Below are positions 59,355 to 64,000 of a DNA stretch of 64,000 nucleotides, in pieces; position 1 is the first letter of the stretch; each line of letters opens with the position of its first letter. This stretch comes from Flavobacteriales bacterium (GTDB lineage: Bacteria > Bacteroidota > Bacteroidia > Flavobacteriales_E > Vicingaceae). The DNA lies in contig JABTUP010000015.1 of NCBI GenBank assembly GCA_015075325.1, positions 1 to 64,000 on the forward strand, read 5' to 3'. The notes under the pieces are model-generated. The model was not told where the DNA came from, ran no database searches, and worked only from the letters and a program-made list of their open reading frames with translations. The translations under genes were made by a program, and so were the position numbers.

Positions 59355-60350
59355 TTACTTTTCTACCCAAAAAGGAGGTAATTTTTCTGTAATCTCAATA
59401 TTTTCAAACTTTGAGCTTTCTCTTGCTCCAACTTGTTTTGCCCAATTTGCCATTTTTGCAACTCCTTCTTCTAAAGAAGTGAATTTATTTATTTGAAATA
59501 TCTTTTTTGCTTTAGCGTGATCGGCATGGGCATGAACTACTTCATTTCGTGGGTCTAAATGTAGAATAGGTTGGTTTATTCCCATAGATTTTTGAATGGT
59601 TTCTGCCAACTCTAATACGGTATATTCTTGATCAGCACCAATATTAAAGATTTCATTACACGACGCTGGATTATTTACACAATTTGCAATGTATGGTGCT
59701 ACATCACTAATGTAACTAAAAGCTCGAGTTTGTTTTCCATCTCCAAAAACTGATAATGATTTTCCCTGCATTAACTGATTCATGAAAATTCCGATAACAT
59801 TTCGGTACTTATCACCAATGTTTTGATATTCTCCGTATACATTATGTGGTCGGAAAATAGTGTAATTTAATCCAAACATTTCATGAGCAGTTTTTAAATC
59901 CAACTCCACAGCATATTTTGCAACACCATAAGGGTCTTCAGGTTGTGGGTTCATGTTTTCTCGCATAGGAGGGGTTAAAGCTCCATATACAGCTATTGAA
60001 GAAGTAAAAACAAAACGTTCAATTTTGTGTTTGATGGATTCATTAATTAAATTAATGCTGCCAATTAAATTATTGTTGTAGTTAAATCTTCTAATAAAAT
60101 GACTTAACCCTTCGGCTGCATAAGCTGCTAAATGATAAACATAATCAAATTTATAATCAATAAACAATTGGGATATTAGTTTTTCATCGGTAACAGAACC
60201 TTTAATAAAAATAGCTTTATTATTTACAAAATCTTCAAAACCACCACTTAAGTCATCAAGAACTATCACTTTGTGTCCTAATTTAATTAAATGATTGGTA
60301 ACATGAGCCCCAATAAAACCTGCTCCTCCTGTAACTAATGATGTTTTCAT
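59355..60350 (-). CDS. NAD-dependent epimerase/dehydratase (UDP-glucose 4-epimerase-like)
   Basis: 331 aa from ATG 60350 (MKTSLVTGGAGFIGAHV); the frame upstream to 60407 is not needed. Rossmann motif TGGAGFIG, then VYHLAAYAAEGLS, FTSSIAVYG, and the catalytic YGVAKY (Tyr-x-x-x-Lys). FRPHNVYGEYQNIGDKYRNV and the substrate region resemble UDP-sugar 4-epimerases. It provides an activated sugar for the surrounding cluster; the actual sugar is not resolved by sequence. Confidence 0.88.
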   Translation of the reverse strand: MKTSLVTGGAGFIGAHVTNHLIKLGHKVIVLDDLSGGFEDFVNNKAIFIKGSVTDEKLISQLFIDYKFDYVYHLAAYAAEGLSHFIRRFNYNNNLIGSINLINESIKHKIERFVFTSSIAVYGALTPPMRENMNPQPEDPYGVAKYAVELDLKTAHEMFGLNYTIFRPHNVYGEYQNIGDKYRNVIGIFMNQLMQGKSLSVFGDGKQTRAFSYISDVAPYIANCVNNPASCNEIFNIGADQEYTVLELAETIQKSMGINQPILHLDPRNEVVHAHADHAKAKKIFQINKFTSLEEGVAKMANWAKQVGARESSKFENIEITEKLPPFWVEK

Positions 60351-60414
60351 GTATATGATTTTGTTAATTAATTTAGATGCAAAAATAAAGAAATCAATTA
60401 GAAACAATTATTAA

Positions 60415-61524
60415 TTAGAAATAACGCTGGTAGGTTTTGTATAGAAACTCTAAAAACGATTGATTGTTGGGGTAGTCGCGATAACTTTTGGGTTTTTCTT
60501 TCATCATTTTGTTAAAATCACTTACACTGATGTTTAGTTTTTTACAGAAGTATTCAATTTCTTCCGTTAAATTAATGTCCCTGTAAGGTTTTAATTGAAG
60601 TTCGTCAATTACATCTTCTCGGTTAACTTCTCCGGCACAAATTTGTGTAGAATAAGTTGATTTTCTGTAATCGATATTGAATTTTTCAGGGAGAATATAA
60701 GCTTGTACTAATTTTGTGAAACGAGATTCAAAATGTTTCCCTCCATAATACTTCCAATTCAATTCTTTTTCAAGTAATTCAACAGCGTCTTTTTTTGAAT
60801 ACGGTACGTAATTCAGCATGTAAACAAATCGAATTCCTTTTACAAACTTGTAATAAATTTCTTTTTGATAACCGAAAGTAGGAAAAGTCTTTAGTTTTTT
60901 GGTGCCAAATTGCTTTTGAATGGCTTTTAAAAAAGTTACATCTTTTCTGTCGTAGTGCCAACTTTTTGGTAAAATGCCTTCAGTAGCATAATTGCCTCCA
61001 CTTATAATGTATTTAATATTGTGTTTGGCAGCAACTTGGTGTAAAACTGCCGGAATTGCCATGTCAGTTGGAGTTTCAATCTCAGGGACGGAAGCTTTTA
61101 AAAAAGAAAGCTGTAAATCTTTAAATTCTTCCCAATCTAACACGTGGGTATAAAGGTCAATGTTTAATTGATTCAGTAATTTTTCAATGTTGCTCACCGC
61201 TAATTCGCTGTTCCAACCATTATCCATGTGAACGGCAAGTGGCTTTAAGCCTAATTTTTTTGTAAGATAAGCAACATAGCTGCTATCAATGCCTCCGCTA
61301 ACTCCTATTACACAATAATAAGTTTGATTTTTTCCAGAAGCTTTAATTTTTGCTACAATTTTTTCAAGCTCAGCATCACTTTTTTTACCCTGATACGTTA
61401 AGTTTTTTAATGTATTAAAGTAATTGACACAATGGTTGCAGTAGCCATTTTTATCAAATTGAATATCGGGGTCACTAGTATCCATTACACAGTGATTACA
61501 TTGCCGATATTTTATTGTATTCAT
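60415..61524 (-). CDS. N-acetyl sugar amidotransferase (PseA/WbpG family)
   Basis: 369 aa. N-terminal zinc-type Cys clusters (CNHCVMDTSDPDI ... GYCNHCVNYF) precede a PP-loop ATP pyrophosphatase motif (VIGVSGGIDSSYVAYL) and ISGGNYATEGILPKSW. These match enzymes that convert an acetamido group to an acetamidino group on surface sugars (for example WbpG). Homologues work with HisH/HisF-like partners that supply ammonia; none is seen here, so they may lie beyond the right edge. Confidence 0.9.
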   Translation of the reverse strand: MNTIKYRQCNHCVMDTSDPDIQFDKNGYCNHCVNYFNTLKNLTYQGKKSDAELEKIVAKIKASGKNQTYYCVIGVSGGIDSSYVAYLTKKLGLKPLAVHMDNGWNSELAVSNIEKLLNQLNIDLYTHVLDWEEFKDLQLSFLKASVPEIETPTDMAIPAVLHQVAAKHNIKYIISGGNYATEGILPKSWHYDRKDVTFLKAIQKQFGTKKLKTFPTFGYQKEIYYKFVKGIRFVYMLNYVPYSKKDAVELLEKELNWKYYGGKHFESRFTKLVQAYILPEKFNIDYRKSTYSTQICAGEVNREDVIDELQLKPYRDINLTEEIEYFCKKLNISVSDFNKMMKEKPKSYRDYPNNQSFLEFLYKTYQRYF

Positions 61525-61651
61525 GAATTAAATGAAGAAAAATAGAAGCTAAATTTAAGATAAAAAAAATTAAATTATTTTAATTTAGACTTAAATAAAA
61601 TCATCATATTACAATCCAATTTTGTAATATAGCATTCTATATATACGCCAT

Positions 61652-62986
61652 ATGTTAGGAAAACATCTAATTTCTTCTGTTCTTACTCAAATACCTGTAT
61701 TCATTTTAGGAATAATTAGTGGTATTTTTTCTACGCGTATTCTAGGGGAAGAAGCTAAAGGGGTTTTTTCATTATTTCAAGCAAATTATCTATTGTTTTT
61801 ATTAATTTTTTCATTTGGAATTCAAACAGGAGTAGTCTATTTTATTTCGAGCAAAAAATATTCTGAAGAGATTGTTGCAGGAATCACTTTTACAATTTTT
61901 TTATCAAGCTCAACTATTTTGTTATTATTGTTGTTAGGGTCATATTTTTTAAACTTTAGTAATATTTATTTGCCCGAAAACTATAATAGTATTGCTTATT
62001 TAATTGCACTTTTTATATTGTTTTTGTTGTCGTTTTTTAATAGTTTAATTACAGCTTTTTTTCAATCGCGCTCAAAGTTTCATATAATTAATCGAATAGC
62101 TATTATCAATAGTGTTTTTAACGCAATAGTGTTTCCATTAATTTTTTTTTATTTACAGTATCAATCCATATCTGCAGTTGAAAAATTTAATGTTGTACTA
62201 ATAATAACTGTTTTGCTTCTTTTTATCAATAGTTTAATGTGGTTAGTTTTATACATTAAGTACATTACAATTATTCCAATTTTTAGCAAAAACATTTCTT
62301 CTCAAATAAAAGAGTTTATATCTTATAGTTTATTAATATACATCGGAATGTTCGTTAATTTCTTTAATTATCGACTTGATTTATGGATTGTAAATCATTA
62401 CTTAGATGAAAAGCAACTAAGTCATTATTCATTGGCTGCGAATATCAATCAAATTATTTTATATTTATCTGTAACAATAGCTTCTGTGGTTTTACCTAGT
62501 TTTTCTAGCGGAGACGAAGAAAGCCGTAAAAAAGCTTTTATTCAAGTAAGTAGATTTAGTTTTTTATTCTTCCTTATTATAGTCGCGATAGCCTTTTCTG
62601 TTTCCAATTTTATTATACCCATTATGTATGGTGAAGAATTTACTAGTACAGTAATCCCTTTTCAGATTTTATCATTAGGAATCTTATTCTCTTGTATCAC
62701 ACAGTTATTCTCCATATATCTAGTATCATCTAATAAAAATATTTATAATATAATTGCATGTTCAATAGGACTCATTTTTACTGTATTTTTTGATATTTAC
62801 CTTATTCCTAAATTCTATACCATTGGAGCTTCTATTGCTACATTAATAAGTTATTTAGCTATCTTTATATTTACCTATATCTTTGTGTTGTCAAGAATGA
62901 AAATTGAAACAAAAAATTTATTTTTACCTTCTAAGCAAGATTTTATTTACCTATCCACACTTATTTTAAAACTTCGGAATAAATGA
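61652..62986 (+). CDS. wzx: Polysaccharide flippase (Wzx / MVF-MATE-like)
   Basis: 444 aa, 12 or more predicted membrane helices. Opens with the usual flippase head (ISSVLTQIPVFILGIISGIFSTRILGEEAKGVFS) and contains LDLWIVNHYLDEKQLSHYSLA mid-way. Exports undecaprenyl-linked sugar units to the periplasm. Overlaps the next gene by the ATGA arrangement, so the two are co-translated. The 127-base spacer upstream holds its promoter. Confidence 0.85.
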   Translation: MLGKHLISSVLTQIPVFILGIISGIFSTRILGEEAKGVFSLFQANYLLFLLIFSFGIQTGVVYFISSKKYSEEIVAGITFTIFLSSSTILLLLLLGSYFLNFSNIYLPENYNSIAYLIALFILFLLSFFNSLITAFFQSRSKFHIINRIAIINSVFNAIVFPLIFFYLQYQSISAVEKFNVVLIITVLLLFINSLMWLVLYIKYITIIPIFSKNISSQIKEFISYSLLIYIGMFVNFFNYRLDLWIVNHYLDEKQLSHYSLAANINQIILYLSVTIASVVLPSFSSGDEESRKKAFIQVSRFSFLFFLIIVAIAFSVSNFIIPIMYGEEFTSTVIPFQILSLGILFSCITQLFSIYLVSSNKNIYNIIACSIGLIFTVFFDIYLIPKFYTIGASIATLISYLAIFIFTYIFVLSRMKIETKNLFLPSKQDFIYLSTLILKLRNK

Positions 62987-64000
62987 AAGTAGCTATCATT
63001 GAAATGGACCATTTTCAATATGGACTTACACAGTCTGAGATTTTTGAAGAACACGAAAGAATATTTTTTGTTTCTCAAGAGATAAAAGATAATATGCTCA
63101 ATTATAGAGCAGAATTATGTGATGGTAAATTCTATGTTATCAATACCCTTGAAGATGGTGCAGATACCATAATTGACATTTGCAAAAAAGAAAACGTTGA
63201 TTTAGTAATGCTTAGCCCTGTGTTTATTCATTTTAACGCTGTATTAACTATTGCAAAAAATCTTACGTGCAAAAAAGTAATAACTATACATAATCTTAAC
63301 TTTTGGTTAAATTCAAGATTCAGAACACTTCACTATTATAAAGAAAGACAAGTAAAGAAAGAAATTGTATCACTATTTGATTATGTGGCGGTTGAAGATT
63401 TTATTTTCAATCATCTTAAAAATAACGACCAAGAACTGTTTAATAAATACAAGTTTATTTATATCCCTTTTACCATATTTCATGACACTAAAAAAACATA
63501 TTCAAAAGAAAATGATATGTTTAAAATTGTTTTACCAGGATCTATACATAAGGACAGAAGAAGATATGAAGATGTGGTTGAAGTAATAATGCAATTCGCC
63601 AAACAAAAAGCCAATATTACCTTTTCATTTGCAGGTCCTGCATTTGAAGATTATGGATTATGGGTGGTAAACCAATTGGATGAAGCTAATAGGCTTTGTC
63701 CTGGCATTGCTAGTTATTTTCCAACTGATGTGTCTTTGACTCCAGATATGTTCTTAAAAGAGATGGAAACAGCAGATTTAGTTTTATCTACAAGCACAAA
63801 AGAATTTAAAGCATTAGGAACAACCGAATTTATTGGAAAAACAAAACCTACAGCAGCTATACATGATATGATGAGTTTTCAGTTACCTGGATTATTACCT
63901 TCTCATCTTATAATCCCAGAAAATTTAAAAGGTTCTGTTTTTAATTATGAAGGAGTTGATGAATTAAAAGAAATTCTACAAAAATTATTAGATGAACCTA
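62983..64000 (+). CDS. Glycosyltransferase-like protein, N-terminal part (cut by window edge)
   Basis: 339 codons seen, open at the right edge. Start ATG 62983 overlaps the flippase stop. Begins MKVAIIEMDHFQYGLTQSEIF; a KKVITIHNLNFWLNSRF segment and a KIVLPGSIHKDRRRYEDV donor-side segment fit a GT-B glycosyltransferase, as does the SFAGPAF strand. The family (GT1/GT4-like) is only approximate. It continues the polysaccharide cluster. Confidence 0.75.
   Translation, partial: MKVAIIEMDHFQYGLTQSEIFEEHERIFFVSQEIKDNMLNYRAELCDGKFYVINTLEDGADTIIDICKKENVDLVMLSPVFIHFNAVLTIAKNLTCKKVITIHNLNFWLNSRFRTLHYYKERQVKKEIVSLFDYVAVEDFIFNHLKNNDQELFNKYKFIYIPFTIFHDTKKTYSKENDMFKIVLPGSIHKDRRRYEDVVEVIMQFAKQKANITFSFAGPAFEDYGLWVVNQLDEANRLCPGIASYFPTDVSLTPDMFLKEMETADLVLSTSTKEFKALGTTEFIGKTKPTAAIHDMMSFQLPGLLPSHLIIPENLKGSVFNYEGVDELKEILQKLLDEP

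Overview
The window looks like the chromosome of a Bacteroidota bacterium, probably of the Flavobacteriales type. It is AT-rich, has no Shine-Dalgarno pattern, and carries many secreted proteins with type IX secretion system (T9SS) sorting domains of both type A and type B. Other clade markers are PorP/SprF and OmpA-like outer-membrane proteins, a DUF3078 protein, a GxxExxY protein, and intergenic repeats of the kind common in this phylum. I cannot place it to genus.

Layout. 1-2383 (minus) is a decayed trio: a type B sorting-domain protein, PorP/SprF and a TPR/OmpA-like protein that runs off the left edge; the first two are broken by several frameshifts. 2359-4646 holds accessory genes (a small protein plus nucleotidyltransferase pair and a DUF1016/YhcG nuclease) set between pyrimidine-rich, repeat-laden spacers. 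4647-13785 is a co-directional block of secreted surface proteins: an LRR-like protein, a type A sorting-domain protein and two very long tail-fibre-like proteins, one split by a frameshift. 14021-17234 is a YfiR / TPR / HAMP-SpoIIE phosphatase operon. 17341-21582 holds a basic secreted protein, ferritin, a tandem universal stress protein and an RprX/RprY-like two-component pair. 21908-25815 has a collagen-like protein with an S74 self-cleaving chaperone domain and a repeat-rich type B T9SS substrate. 25846-33778 is mostly housekeeping (ComF, MscL, DUF3078, a response regulator, an SDR, Tex) plus a divergent XRE regulator/lipoprotein pair. 33960-46869 alternates two giant T9SS substrates with pyrC, rlmN, an M23 peptidase and a DUF3108 protein. 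46964-55784 is housekeeping (trmB, an SDR, an acyltransferase, DUF1697, dxr, a VWA protein, tRNA-Met, rdgB) with inserted repeat elements. 55787-64000 is a surface-polysaccharide cluster: sugar aminotransferase, Wzy-like membrane protein, glycosyltransferases, epimerase, N-acetyl sugar amidotransferase and Wzx flippase, continuing past the right edge.

The most interesting non-coding signal is a family of intergenic elements built from two related motifs, CGCAGATTnCACTGATT and GACACGAATTnCAC. They are often arranged as inverted arms. One pair of arms encloses a GxxExxY gene exactly, while neighbouring units have the same arms and no gene. Other signals worth following are a TTTAACA direct-repeat array upstream of the histidine kinase, an orphan intrinsic terminator that points to a small RNA, a helically spaced TACGTA triplet, and a 28-bp direct repeat bracketing the nucleotidyltransferase cassette.
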